A DNA stretch of 64,000 nucleotides, taken from Nitrospiraceae bacterium (GTDB lineage Bacteria; Nitrospirota; Nitrospiria; Nitrospirales; Nitrospiraceae). Each line of letters begins with the position of its first letter. Positions within the stretch are counted from its first letter, which is position 1. The position numbers were made by a program, and so were the translations under genes. Below the pieces are notes generated by a model that searched no databases, was not told the origin of the DNA, and saw only the letters and a list, made by a program, of their open reading frames with translations. The stretch is from contig CAKKRE010000018.1 in NCBI GenBank assembly GCA_919902505.1, positions 62,001 to 126,000 on the forward strand. The letters are read 5' to 3'. Shown here piece after piece: positions 1-8,223 of the stretch.

Positions 1-401
1 AAGGCGATGAGGTGGTGCGCATGCTTCGTCAATTAAAGCAAGCGGGTGCAAAGCCAGACCTTTATATAATCACACCATTCGTCATGGTCGCAGACCGATT
101 GCGTCAAACGATACGTGAGAGTGACGTGTTCAGAGGATGGGGCAGTGAGGATGAGTGGCGCTGGATCAACGAGCGAGTTGGTACCGTACATACAGCACAG
201 GGACGTGAAGCGGAAGCGGTCATACTTGTATTGGGTGCGCCTCACCCAGGTCAAACGGGTGCTCGCAGTTGGGCTGGCAGCCGACCGAATCTGCTAAACG
301 TAGCTGTTACTCGCGCGAAGGAGGCCGTGTACGTCATTGGCAACCGGCAGCTTTGGCGTGAGGCCGGGTTATTCCGAGAACTCGACAGGAAGCTTCCATA
401 A
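1..401 (+). CDS. Superfamily I DNA/RNA helicase, C-terminal fragment
   Basis: The reading frame is open from the window edge (codons start at base 3), so only about the last 132 residues of a larger protein are visible. They carry the end of helicase domain 2A. GTVHTAQGREAEAVI matches motif V-type sequence of UPF1/DNA2-like superfamily I helicases, and NLLNVAVTRAKEAVYVIG matches motif VI with its arginine finger (VTRAK). Such proteins use ATP to unwind nucleic acid. Many bacterial members are large stand-alone AAA_11/AAA_12 proteins, often in defence or repair settings. Walker motifs, any fused domains and the start lie outside the window, so the function cannot be narrowed further. Confidence 0.85.
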   Translation, partial: GDEVVRMLRQLKQAGAKPDLYIITPFVMVADRLRQTIRESDVFRGWGSEDEWRWINERVGTVHTAQGREAEAVILVLGAPHPGQTGARSWAGSRPNLLNVAVTRAKEAVYVIGNRQLWREAGLFRELDRKLP

Positions 402-492
402 AACAAATTCATTTGATCGCGGAGGGCTCGCTCTGATTCTGACCCCGATCTCCCTGAGTTCTGCGAGTACATTCTAATCAAGCCCCACATGG

Positions 493-498
493 TATAAT
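493..498 (+). promoter_or_regulatory. Perfect -10 hexamer just upstream of uvrA
   Basis: TATAAT lies only nine bases before the uvrA ATG. A transcript starting 6-8 bases after this box would begin at or next to the start codon, and no Shine-Dalgarno sequence is visible before the ATG. This suggests a leaderless or nearly leaderless mRNA. No clear -35 hexamer or LexA-type box was recognised around positions 465-480, so the promoter call is moderate. Confidence 0.5.
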
Positions 499-507
499 CC
501 CGCGTTT

Positions 508-3015
508 ATGAGCAATTCCATCATCATCAAAGGGGCGCGTGAGCACAATCTGAAGAATCTCGATGTCGAGATTCCGCGGGACAAGCTGGTCGTCATGACG
601 GGCCTGAGCGGTTCAGGGAAGTCCTCCCTCGCCTTCGATACCATCTATGCGGAAGGCCAGCGGCGTTATGTCGAGTCCCTGTCCGCCTATGCCCGGCAGT
701 TTCTCGAACAGATGGGCAAGCCCGACGTGGACTCCATCGAGGGCCTCTCACCTGCCATTTCAATCGAACAGAAGAGCACCAGTCATAATCCCCGTTCCAC
801 GGTCGGGACGGTCACCGAAATCTACGACTACCTGCGGCTCCTGTATGCCCGTGTCGGCCGCCCATTCTGTTTCCAATGCGGTCAGGAGATCACGGCGCAG
901 ACTGTCCAGCAGATGGTGGATGCGATCTGCGAGTTGCCTGAGGGGGCGAAGTTCCAAATCCTGTCGCCGATCGTACGTGGGCGGAAGGGTGAGTATCGGA
1001 AAGAATTGCTGGAGATGCGGAAAGCCGGCTACGTGCGGGCCCGGATCAACGGGGAGATCGTCGATCTCGGGGATGACATTACGCTCGACAAACAAAAGAA
1101 TCACAACATCGAGATCGTGGTCGATCGACTGGTCATGAAGCCCGGCGACGCGTTGATGCGGCGGGTCGCGGACTCCGTCGAAACGTCCATGAAGCTGGCC
1201 GGGGGGTTGGTCGGCGTCCTGTCCGAGACGGGCAAGGTGCATCTGTATAGCGAGAAGCTGGCCTGCATCAAGTGCGGGGTGAGTTATCCGGAGATCACGC
1301 CGCGAATCTTCTCGTTCAATAGCCCGCATGGAGCCTGCCCGGCCTGCGACGGTATTGGATATGCCATGACGCCGGGCGCGTCGGAAGAAGAGGACTTTAC
1401 GCTGCTGGAGCGGTGCGAGACCTGCGAGGGAGCTCGGCTCAAGCCGGAAAGTCTGGCGGTGAAGATCGCCAGGAAATCGATTGCCGAAGTCACGATGTTA
1501 TCGGTGCGGGCAGCGGCGGATTTTTTCACGTCCCTCAAGTTCACCGAACGCGAACTCGTCATCGCCCATCGCATCCTGAAGGAGATTCGCGAGCGGCTGG
1601 GGTTCTTGGTGAATGTCGGTTTGGATTATCTGACGCTGGATCGCCCGGCTGCCACGCTCTCAGGTGGTGAAGGTCAACGCATTCGGCTGGCGACCCAAAT
1701 CGGATCTGGTTTGGTGGGCGTGTTGTACATCCTGGACGAACCCTCGATCGGCCTCCATCAGCGGGATAACAGACGCCTGCTGCAAACCCTGCTTCGCCTC
1801 CGCGATCTCGGCAATACGGTGATCGTGGTGGAGCACGATGCGGAGACGATGGAAGCGGCCGACTACATTCTCGACCTGGGTCCGGGCGCCGGCACGCATG
1901 GCGGCCGAATCATTGCCCAGGGCACACCCAAGCAGGTGATGGCGAATCCCGACTCGCTGACCGGGATGTACCTGCGCGGCGAGCAGATGGTCTCGCTCCC
2001 GCCTCGCACCCGGAAGCCCAAGGGCTTTGTGACCGTCGTGGGGGCGAAGAAGCACAATCTCAAGGGCGTCACCGTCAACATTCCCCTGGGCCTGTTCACC
2101 TGCGTGACCGGCGTGTCGGGGTCAGGCAAGAGCACCCTCGTGCTCGAAGTGCTGTTCCATTCGCTGTCGCAGTTGCTCTATCACAAGAAGCCGAAGATCG
2201 ACGGTTGTAGGGAACTCAAAGGTGTCGATGCGCTGGATAAAATCATCGACATCGACCAATCGCCGATCGGGCGCACGCCTCGATCCAATCCGGCGACCTA
2301 CACCGGGCTCTTTACATTCATTCGCGATCTGTTCTCCAACCTGCCGGAGTCCCGCGTGCGTGGGTACAAGCCGGGCCGCTACAGCTTCAATGTGAAGGGC
2401 GGACGTTGCGAAGCCTGCCAGGGTGATGGCCTCATCAAGATCGAGATGCATTTCCTGCCCGATGTCTATGTCACTTGCGAGGTCTGCAAGGGACAGCGGT
2501 ACAACCGCGAGACCCTGGAGATTCAATACAAGGGCCGTAGCATCGCTGACATTCTCAATATGACCGTGGACGACGCCTTGGAGTTCTTCGAAAATATCCC
2601 CTACATCAAGACGAAGTTGCAGACGCTCCACGATGTGGGGTTGCACTACGTGAAGCTTGGCCAGTCCGCCACGACCTTGTCGGGCGGTGAGGCGCAACGC
2701 GTGAAATTATCCCGCGAACTCTCCAAACGCCCCACCGGCCGCACCATGTACATTCTCGATGAACCCACCACGGGCCTGCACTTCGCCGACATTCAGCGCT
2801 TGTTGGATGTACTCGACCGCCTCGTCGAGAGCGGCAATACGGTCCTCGTGATCGAGCACAACCTCGACATGATCCGCAATGCGGATTGGATCATCGACCT
2901 GGGCCCCGAGGGCGGCGACCGGGGCGGCGAAATCGTAGCCGAAGGCCCGCCGAAAGAAATCGCCAAGGTGAAGAGGTCGTACACGGGGCAGGTGCTAAAA
3001 GAGGCGGGGGTGTAA
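508..3015 (+). CDS. uvrA: UvrABC excinuclease subunit A lacking the insertion domain
   Basis: UvrA is the DNA-damage sensing ATPase of nucleotide excision repair; it loads UvrB on lesions. The protein has 835 residues, about 100 fewer than the usual 940. It has two ABC ATPase modules: first Walker [10 protein letters not shown] (residues 32-40) with signature [12 protein letters not shown], second Walker [10 protein letters not shown] (about 535) with [11 protein letters not shown]. The UvrB-binding region (about 120-245) is present, as are the CIKC (253), CPAC (277-280), CETC (303-306) and CEAC/CEVC zinc clusters. Only 22 residues separate C280 from C303, where E. coli has over 100, so the DNA-contacting insertion domain is gone. 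The start at 508 matches the family N-terminus. The stop codon lies inside a palindromic element. Confidence 0.97.
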   Translation: MSNSIIIKGAREHNLKNLDVEIPRDKLVVMTGLSGSGKSSLAFDTIYAEGQRRYVESLSAYARQFLEQMGKPDVDSIEGLSPAISIEQKSTSHNPRSTVGTVTEIYDYLRLLYARVGRPFCFQCGQEITAQTVQQMVDAICELPEGAKFQILSPIVRGRKGEYRKELLEMRKAGYVRARINGEIVDLGDDITLDKQKNHNIEIVVDRLVMKPGDALMRRVADSVETSMKLAGGLVGVLSETGKVHLYSEKLACIKCGVSYPEITPRIFSFNSPHGACPACDGIGYAMTPGASEEEDFTLLERCETCEGARLKPESLAVKIARKSIAEVTMLSVRAAADFFTSLKFTERELVIAHRILKEIRERLGFLVNVGLDYLTLDRPAATLSGGEGQRIRLATQIGSGLVGVLYILDEPSIGLHQRDNRRLLQTLLRLRDLGNTVIVVEHDAETMEAADYILDLGPGAGTHGGRIIAQGTPKQVMANPDSLTGMYLRGEQMVSLPPRTRKPKGFVTVVGAKKHNLKGVTVNIPLGLFTCVTGVSGSGKSTLVLEVLFHSLSQLLYHKKPKIDGCRELKGVDALDKIIDIDQSPIGRTPRSNPATYTGLFTFIRDLFSNLPESRVRGYKPGRYSFNVKGGRCEACQGDGLIKIEMHFLPDVYVTCEVCKGQRYNRETLEIQYKGRSIADILNMTVDDALEFFENIPYIKTKLQTLHDVGLHYVKLGQSATTLSGGEAQRVKLSRELSKRPTGRTMYILDEPTTGLHFADIQRLLDVLDRLVESGNTVLVIEHNLDMIRNADWIIDLGPEGGDRGGEIVAEGPPKEIAKVKRSYTGQVLKEAGV

Positions 3016-3203
3016 GGGATGGAGCGTTCGGAGTCGTCATGATGCGATGGGCGGAGGCTGCTCACGACCCGCTACCTGTTGCCGTGTGCGACTTTGAGGC
3101 GCGACCGAAGGTCGCACGCCGTCGCACAACGGCACGTTTATCCGCTTCATCTCGCCACGCCCGCGATGCCGACTCCCGAAGGCTCCATCCCTTCCACCCC
3201 CGC
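3004..3203. repeat. 200-bp palindromic (MITE-like) element overlapping the uvrA stop
   Basis: Arms at 3004-3031 and 3176-3203 are inverted copies matching at 26 of 28 positions (GCGGGGGTGTAAGGGATGG at the left end). The similarity continues inward (AGTCGTCATG against AGTCGGCATC). The centre holds nested hairpins, including GCGACC-GAA-GGTCGC. The left arm contains the uvrA stop codon, so the last residues of UvrA (A-G-V) are encoded by the element. No open reading frame of its own is credible. Together with the next element it fills most of the 354-bp gap 3016-3369. Confidence 0.7.
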
Positions 3204-3223
3204 TAAGAAGGAAGGGGGTGTAA

Positions 3224-3311
3224 GGGGCCAAGGCGGCCCTCCTTGCTCGCAGAACGCGCACGATGAAACGGTGCTCGTCCGATGCGCGCAGTGGAGGGCC
3301 GCCCTGGCCCC
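3224..3311. repeat. 88-bp inverted-repeat element
   Basis: Arms GGGGCCAAGGCGGCCCTCC (3224-3242) and GGAGGGCCGCCCTGGCCCC (3293-3311) pair at 18 of 19 positions around a GC-rich loop. It lies 20 bp after the previous palindrome, in the gap before an AT-rich gene. It resembles a REP or MITE unit; copy number cannot be judged from this window. The remaining 3312-3369 shows only the leader of the next gene. Confidence 0.65.
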
Positions 3312-3369
3312 TCACCGAGAACGGTCCAGCCACCCCACTTCAGTTGTGCGAGGCAGGCAGAGGTTGCAG

Positions 3370-4047
3370 ATGAAGGCCGACGAGATAAGAGATTATTTTG
3401 AGGGGTGGCAAGAAAATCTTGCCCGGGTCAAGTCGTTGATGGCGGTCTCGGAGTATTATCTTGAGGCTTGGTTGGTTTTATCTTGTTACATAGGCGCGTT
3501 TGGTTCCCTCCGATACTCAAGCTTAAAATGCGACAATGATAAGTATAAAACAGTGGTGCGTGAATATTCTGGGAAGCGAGACTTTTACGAGCAAATAGAT
3601 TTGCTTTTCTTCCTGCAATGGCCACGTTCAGAGTTCCGTACTGATAAGAAGTACCTCAAACTAAAGAATCACGCAGAAATCTCCAAAGTAATAGCTGCAA
3701 CCTACGGTGAGGAAGACCAAATCAAGAGCAGTAAGCGGTATGTTTCACAGCAGAACTTGGTAACGTCTGTGGATCGAGCGCCATTCCTTCGCTATGATCG
3801 ACAGAATCTTCTCAAGCACATCCATCTCTTCTCGCTTTGCGAAATGCTCTATCACTACGCACGCGGTCACGCAGTTCACAATGGTCGATTTCCCTTCGTT
3901 ACGCGCGTCACAAGCGTTAGCCGTGGCGTACGTCATGAAGACAATCATGCGATAACGGGACCCGTCCTCCTTGAAACGGCACAAAACATTTTGAGTAATT
4001 TGAGTAAGGAGTGCATAGAGAAAACTCGGTGGCCTTGGGAATTGTGA
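3370..4047 (+). CDS. Orphan protein with HEPN-like RxxxxH motif
   Basis: This 225-residue protein is not recognised as a named family. I start it at the ATG at 3370 (MKADEIRDYF) because upstream codons in the same frame run through the palindromic elements. Base composition is clearly more AT-rich than its neighbours (some 60-base stretches below 40% GC), which suggests horizontal transfer. The sequence is helical and polar. R165-G-H-A-V-H170 followed by N-G is the RxxxxH arrangement typical of HEPN RNases (toxins, Abi proteins), where Arg and His cut RNA. No partner antitoxin is seen. The HEPN call rests on one short motif and is tentative. Confidence 0.5.
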   Translation: MKADEIRDYFEGWQENLARVKSLMAVSEYYLEAWLVLSCYIGAFGSLRYSSLKCDNDKYKTVVREYSGKRDFYEQIDLLFFLQWPRSEFRTDKKYLKLKNHAEISKVIAATYGEEDQIKSSKRYVSQQNLVTSVDRAPFLRYDRQNLLKHIHLFSLCEMLYHYARGHAVHNGRFPFVTRVTSVSRGVRHEDNHAITGPVLLETAQNILSNLSKECIEKTRWPWEL

Positions 4048-4067
4048 GTCCTGTGTTCCTCCTGCTC

Positions 4068-4093
4068 GCCATACGCTATCTGCCATAAGCCAT
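4068..4093. repeat. Short dispersed repeat, family 1 (CCATACGCTATC/CCATAAGCCAT)
   Basis: GCCATACGCTATCTGCCATAAGCCAT-like sequence lies just before the DUF486 gene. Related direct or inverted copies occur near 8094, 8152, 26687, 26754, 45091, 45136 and 47565, always at gene borders. Confidence 0.6.
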
Positions 4094-4108
4094 CTTCATA
4101 GGAGCCCC

Positions 4109-4438
4109 ATGCACACCATCCTACTGCTCACCGTCTCCAACATCTTCATGACCTTCGCCTGGTATGGACATCTGAAGTACAAAGAGTCGCCCCTGTGGAT
4201 CGCGATTCTGGTGAGTTGGGGCATCGCGTTTGTAGAGTACTGTTTTCAGGTGCCGGCGAACCGGATTGGCCACTATGAATTTACAGCCGCGCAGCTCAAG
4301 ACGATTCAGGAGGTCATCACCCTCATCGTCTTTTGCGTGTTCTCGGTGGTCTATTTGAAGGAAGAGCTGAAGTGGAATTATCTCGCCGGGTTTGCCCTGA
4401 TGATCGGCGCGGTGTTTCTGGTGTTCAAGGAATGGTGA
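4109..4438 (+). CDS. DUF486 small multidrug-resistance-like membrane protein
   Basis: This 109-residue protein has four hydrophobic segments: residues about 1-17, 28-45, 70-84 and 90-105. Conserved features of the DUF486 (DMT superfamily) family are visible: TFAWYGHLKY near the N-terminus, WGIAFVEYCFQVPANR in the middle, and LKTIQEVITL. Length and layout fit the family. The family resembles half-size EmrE/DMT transporters, but no substrate has been assigned to my knowledge. The AGGAGCCCC leader before the ATG gives a good ribosome site. It converges on the minus-strand gene ending at 4470. Confidence 0.9.
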   Translation: MHTILLLTVSNIFMTFAWYGHLKYKESPLWIAILVSWGIAFVEYCFQVPANRIGHYEFTAAQLKTIQEVITLIVFCVFSVVYLKEELKWNYLAGFALMIGAVFLVFKEW

Positions 4439-4469
4439 TTGTCTCTTGCGGAATGTTGAAAACGTTCTG

Positions 4470-5384
4470 CTACTTGAACCAGCGGTCGTACATATACAAC
4501 AAATCCAGCGTCAGTCTGGCGCCGAAGGTCGGACCATAATCTTTCTGGTTGATGAGATCGTTCCAGGTTTCGAACGTGAAGGCCGAGTAGCGCACCGCGA
4601 CTGAGACGAATCGTTCTTCCAGCGCATCCCCCCGATGATCCACGAACAGACCTGAGTCGACGGTCACCGCCAGTTCGATTTCCCACGGAGTCGAGTCGGC
4701 CCAGTGCCGATAGTTCCCCAGGCCGACAGAGCCCTGAGCCATGTAGGACTGTGGCGCAACCTGGTGAAACGCGGCCCCGCTGAACGGACGGCCATACCGC
4801 GCGAGGGCTGAAATGCGAAGGTAGTCGCCCAGCAGCGGTACCGGGGCGAAGAGGGCCAACCGGCGAAATCCTGCCTGCACATACGGTTCATAATACAACG
4901 ACCCACCGGCGCCGCCCAGACCGGCAAAGAACGCATCGTTTGATCCCAAGAGGCTGAACCAGCGAGTCAGCGACCCGCTGAGCATGAAGTCGTTCGCGTC
5001 GCGTTTGTTACCGACCGGGACCTCGGTGAGCCCTCGAAACTTGTGCACCACATCGTTTTGAAGAAACCGGCTCGGCCCGTCGCGCGTGGGTCCGCCGCCT
5101 GCCGTGAGATTGAGATTCCATCCTGGCAATTGGGCCAGGGGCTTGGTCCAGCTCAAGGTAAAGAAATTCAACCCCATGGTTTCTCGCGTATCGTTGTAGC
5201 GTCTGCCTTCCCCGTCGAACTCGGTAAACCGATCCAAGAGTGCGGCGTTCAGGTTCAAGGTAGGGTCGTGATCGGGGAACGCGATGGCGCCCCAGTGGAC
5301 GCTATGCGGGGGAGCTTCGGCCAGGGCGAGTCCCGGGATCGCGCAGACGGCGATCAAGAGCGAGAGGATCCATCGACGATACAT
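4470..5384 (-). CDS. Putative outer-membrane beta-barrel protein
   Basis: The 304-residue product begins with a signal peptide (about residues 1-22, ending GLALA). The rest is rich in alternating hydrophobic and aromatic strands (NLTAGGG, LRISALARYG, RFVSVAVRYSAFTF, GARLTLDLLYMYDRWFK), with an aromatic C-terminus (WFK), as expected for a porin-like barrel. No enzymatic motif (for example PagL or OMPLA serine-histidine) was recognised. It stands alone between convergent and divergent neighbours. Function unknown; the envelope location is an inference from the signal peptide and strand pattern. Confidence 0.75.
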   Translation of the reverse strand: MYRRWILSLLIAVCAIPGLALAEAPPHSVHWGAIAFPDHDPTLNLNAALLDRFTEFDGEGRRYNDTRETMGLNFFTLSWTKPLAQLPGWNLNLTAGGGPTRDGPSRFLQNDVVHKFRGLTEVPVGNKRDANDFMLSGSLTRWFSLLGSNDAFFAGLGGAGGSLYYEPYVQAGFRRLALFAPVPLLGDYLRISALARYGRPFSGAAFHQVAPQSYMAQGSVGLGNYRHWADSTPWEIELAVTVDSGLFVDHRGDALEERFVSVAVRYSAFTFETWNDLINQKDYGPTFGARLTLDLLYMYDRWFK

Positions 5385-5565
5385 GCGGGACGCATAGTGC
5401 CTGTGTCGATTTCATTTTGCAAGTAGCCGGTACGTAGTAATCGCACGGCAAGATCGCATCGGTTGACTGTGCCTGCGGGCTTGCAGTCTCGGCCTGTGCT
5501 TACTAGAATGCCCGTCTTATTTGATCGATTCGAATTGGTGCTCTTCATCTCCATTGCGGGGAGTT

Positions 5566-8064
5566 ATGCCGCCGAAGAAAAAACAGACCACCACCGGTAC
5601 CGGCTCATCGACGGACGACGCAGCCGATTTCGAAAAGCTCGGCGTCTTGTATCTCGGCCGACCCTACGATCTCGCTGCCAAACAGGCCAAGCCCGGATGG
5701 CTGCTCTACGATTCGAAGGATCTGGTCACTCACGCAGTCTGCGTCGGCATGACGGGAAGCGGCAAGACCGGTCTCTGTGTCGGTTTACTGGAAGAAGCGG
5801 CCATCGACGGCATCCCGGCCATCGTCATCGATCCGAAGGGCGATCTCGCCAATCTCCTGCTCACCTTTCCTCAGCTTCGCGGCGAAGATTTCGCGCCGTG
5901 GATCAATGAAGACGACGCCCGCAAGAAGGGCCTGTCCGCCGCCGACTTCGCCGCGCAGCAGGCGACCCTGTGGCAAAAGGGGCTTGGCGACTGGGGCCAG
6001 AGCGGCGAGCGTATCAAGAAGTTGCGCGATGCGGCGGACTTCGCGGTGTACACACCGGGAAGCAACGCCGGTCTTCCGGTGTCGATCCTGAAATCCTTCG
6101 CCGCTCCGTCGGCAGAATTACTCGACGATGCCGAACTCCTCCGCGAGCGCATCGGCACGACCGTGACCAGCCTGTTGGGGCTGATCGGCGTCGAGGCCGA
6201 TCCGATCAGGAGTCGCGAGCATATTCTCCTGTCCTCGATTCTCGACAGCGCCTGGCGGGGGGGGCGGGATCTCGATCTGCCCGCGCTCATTCATCAGATC
6301 CAAACGCCTCCGATGACGAAGGTGGGTGTGCTCGATGTGGAGTCGTTCTTCCCATCGAAGGAACGGTTCGCCCTGGCCATGCAGCTGAACAACCTGCTGG
6401 CCGCGCCGGGTTTTGCTGCCTGGATGGAAGGGGAGGCGCTGGATGTCGGGCGGATGCTCTACGGTCCGTCGGGCAAACCCCGCATTGCCATTTTTTCCAT
6501 CGCCCATTTGAACGATGCCGAGCGCATGTTCTTTGTCTCCCTGCTTCTGAACCAGACGTTGGGGTGGGTCCGCGGCCAATCCGGCACGACCAGCCTGCGG
6601 GCCATCCTCTATATGGATGAGATTTTCGGCTACTTCCCGCCGGTCGCCAATCCGCCGTCCAAAGCTCCCTTGCTCACGTTGTTGAAGCAGGCGCGCGCGT
6701 TCGGATTGGGTGTGGTGCTGGCCACGCAGAATCCGGTCGATCTTGATTACAAAGGCTTGGCCAATACCGGTACTTGGTTCATCGGTCGGTTGCAGACGGA
6801 GCGCGACAAGGCGCGCGTGATGGAAGGGTTGGAGGGCGCGGCTGCCAGCAGCGGCAAGAAATTCGATCGCCAACAGATGGAGCAAATCCTTGCGGGACTC
6901 GGGAACCGAGTGTTCCTGTTGAATAACGTGCACGAAGATGCGCCGGAGGTCTTCCAAACCCGATGGACGCTGTCCTATTTGCGCGGGCCGCTCACGCGGA
7001 CCCAAATCAAACAATTGATGGATCCGCAGAAACGTGAAACGTCAAACGTGAAACGTCACGCGTCGCAAGACGAGTCTTCTCGATCGACGCATGGCGAATC
7101 ACGAATGACGCCCACGCGGCCCATGTTGCCGCCGGAGGTGCCGCAACACTTTGTGCCGCTGCGGGGACGTCAACCGGAGGGGCAAGCACTCGTCTATCAA
7201 CCGATGGCCTTGGGGGTGGCACAGGTACGGGTGGTGGACAACAAGGCTGCGGTCGATGTGACCGAACCCCTCACCCTACTGACTCCGCTGACCGGCGGTG
7301 CCGTGCCGGTGGAGTGGGATCACGCGACAATCGTCGATCTGACCGTCGCGGACTTGGAGCGCGATCCTGCAGGCGGGGCTCAGTTCGCCACGCTGCCGTC
7401 TGCCGCCGGGAAGGCCAAGCAGTATGACGGTTGGAAGACCGACTTGTCGGGCTGGTTATTCCGGACGCAAAAAGTCGAGCTGTTCCGCAGTCCGAGCACG
7501 AAGGCGCTTTCGATGCCCGGAGAGCCGGAGCGTGACTTCCGTGTGCGGCTTCAACAGGCGGGCCGGGAGCAGCGCGATCAGCAGAGCGAAGCCTTGCGGA
7601 AGAAGTATTCACCCAAGATCGCCGCGTTGCAGGATCGCATCCGGCGTGCGGAGCAGATGGTGGAGCGGCAACAGGCCGAATCCCGCAGCAGTCAGCTGCA
7701 GGCGGCGATTTCCGTCGGCGCCACGATCCTGGGCGCGTTTCTCGGGCGGAAAACGATCAGCGCCGGTAATATCGGCAAGGCGACGACTGCGATCCGCGGC
7801 GCCGGTCGGGCGATGAAAGAGTCGAAAGACGTGAGTCAGGCGGAAGACAACGTGTCGGCGTTGCAACAACAGCTGGCGGCGCTCGAGGCCGAGTTTAAAG
7901 CGGAAGCCGATGCCCTGGCTGCGGCGACCGATCCCCTCACGGAAAAATTGGAAACCCTGTCGCTGAAACCTACCAAATCGAATATCTCGATCAAGCTTGT
8001 GGCTCTCGCCTGGGTGCCGCATTGGCGGGATGAGGCGGGGACGCAGACCCCTGCCTGGCAATGA
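5566..8064 (+). CDS. HerA/VirD4-like P-loop ATPase with C-terminal coiled coil
   Basis: The 832-residue protein is a DUF87-type ATPase of the HerA-FtsK superfamily. Walker A is GMTGSGKTG (61-69), used with IVIDPKGDLANLL; Walker B is ILYMDEIFG (about 347-355), followed by an ATQNPVDLDYK sensor region. Residues about 660-800 form a charged coiled coil interrupted by an Ala/Gly hydrophobic stretch. Such proteins are DNA or protein pumps; the substrate here is unknown. The ATG at 5566 is preceded by GGGGAG; a TTG at 5521 is less likely. Between about residues 488 and 515 the coding sequence is a dispersed intergenic repeat that stays in frame and forms a polar linker between the ATPase and C-terminal parts. 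Confidence 0.85.
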   Translation: MPPKKKQTTTGTGSSTDDAADFEKLGVLYLGRPYDLAAKQAKPGWLLYDSKDLVTHAVCVGMTGSGKTGLCVGLLEEAAIDGIPAIVIDPKGDLANLLLTFPQLRGEDFAPWINEDDARKKGLSAADFAAQQATLWQKGLGDWGQSGERIKKLRDAADFAVYTPGSNAGLPVSILKSFAAPSAELLDDAELLRERIGTTVTSLLGLIGVEADPIRSREHILLSSILDSAWRGGRDLDLPALIHQIQTPPMTKVGVLDVESFFPSKERFALAMQLNNLLAAPGFAAWMEGEALDVGRMLYGPSGKPRIAIFSIAHLNDAERMFFVSLLLNQTLGWVRGQSGTTSLRAILYMDEIFGYFPPVANPPSKAPLLTLLKQARAFGLGVVLATQNPVDLDYKGLANTGTWFIGRLQTERDKARVMEGLEGAAASSGKKFDRQQMEQILAGLGNRVFLLNNVHEDAPEVFQTRWTLSYLRGPLTRTQIKQLMDPQKRETSNVKRHASQDESSRSTHGESRMTPTRPMLPPEVPQHFVPLRGRQPEGQALVYQPMALGVAQVRVVDNKAAVDVTEPLTLLTPLTGGAVPVEWDHATIVDLTVADLERDPAGGAQFATLPSAAGKAKQYDGWKTDLSGWLFRTQKVELFRSPSTKALSMPGEPERDFRVRLQQAGREQRDQQSEALRKKYSPKIAALQDRIRRAEQMVERQQAESRSSQLQAAISVGATILGAFLGRKTISAGNIGKATTAIRGAGRAMKESKDVSQAEDNVSALQQQLAALEAEFKAEADALAAATDPLTEKLETLSLKPTKSNISIKLVALAWVPHWRDEAGTQTPAWQ
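7029..7062. repeat. Family 2 repeat (GTGAAACGT) inside the ATPase gene
   Basis: GAAACGTGAAACGTCAAACG and GTGAAACGTCACG form a tandem array identical in style to intergenic copies near 8192, 43670, 48125 and 48600. Here it is translated in frame within the HerA-like ATPase. Confidence 0.6.
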
Positions 8065-8093
8065 GCCAGGTGCCAGTATGCTCGAAGAAGAAA

Positions 8094-8213
8094 GAGCCTA
8101 TGGCGTATGGCTTATAGCGTCTGATTCAACATGGACAGTGAGTGGCTGTGCTACCAGCCATATGCCATACGCTCTTGTCCCCGACGAGATACACTTCACG
8201 TTTCACGAATGCC
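8094..8213. repeat. Intergenic block of family 1 inverted pair and family 2 repeat
   Basis: Between the convergent ATPase and patatin genes, GCCTATGGCGTATGGCTTAT (from 8096) and the inverted copy CCAGCCATATGCCATACGC (from 8154) face each other and could form a long hairpin. CTTCACGTTTCACGAATGC (from about 8194) is a family 2 copy. This may also serve as a bidirectional terminator. Confidence 0.6.
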
Positions 8214-8223
8214 GAGCATCCGG

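Noticed and set aside
3079-3369. Extended N-terminus for the AT-rich HEPN-like gene
   Set aside because: The added residues translate the palindromic elements and have a different composition from the rest.
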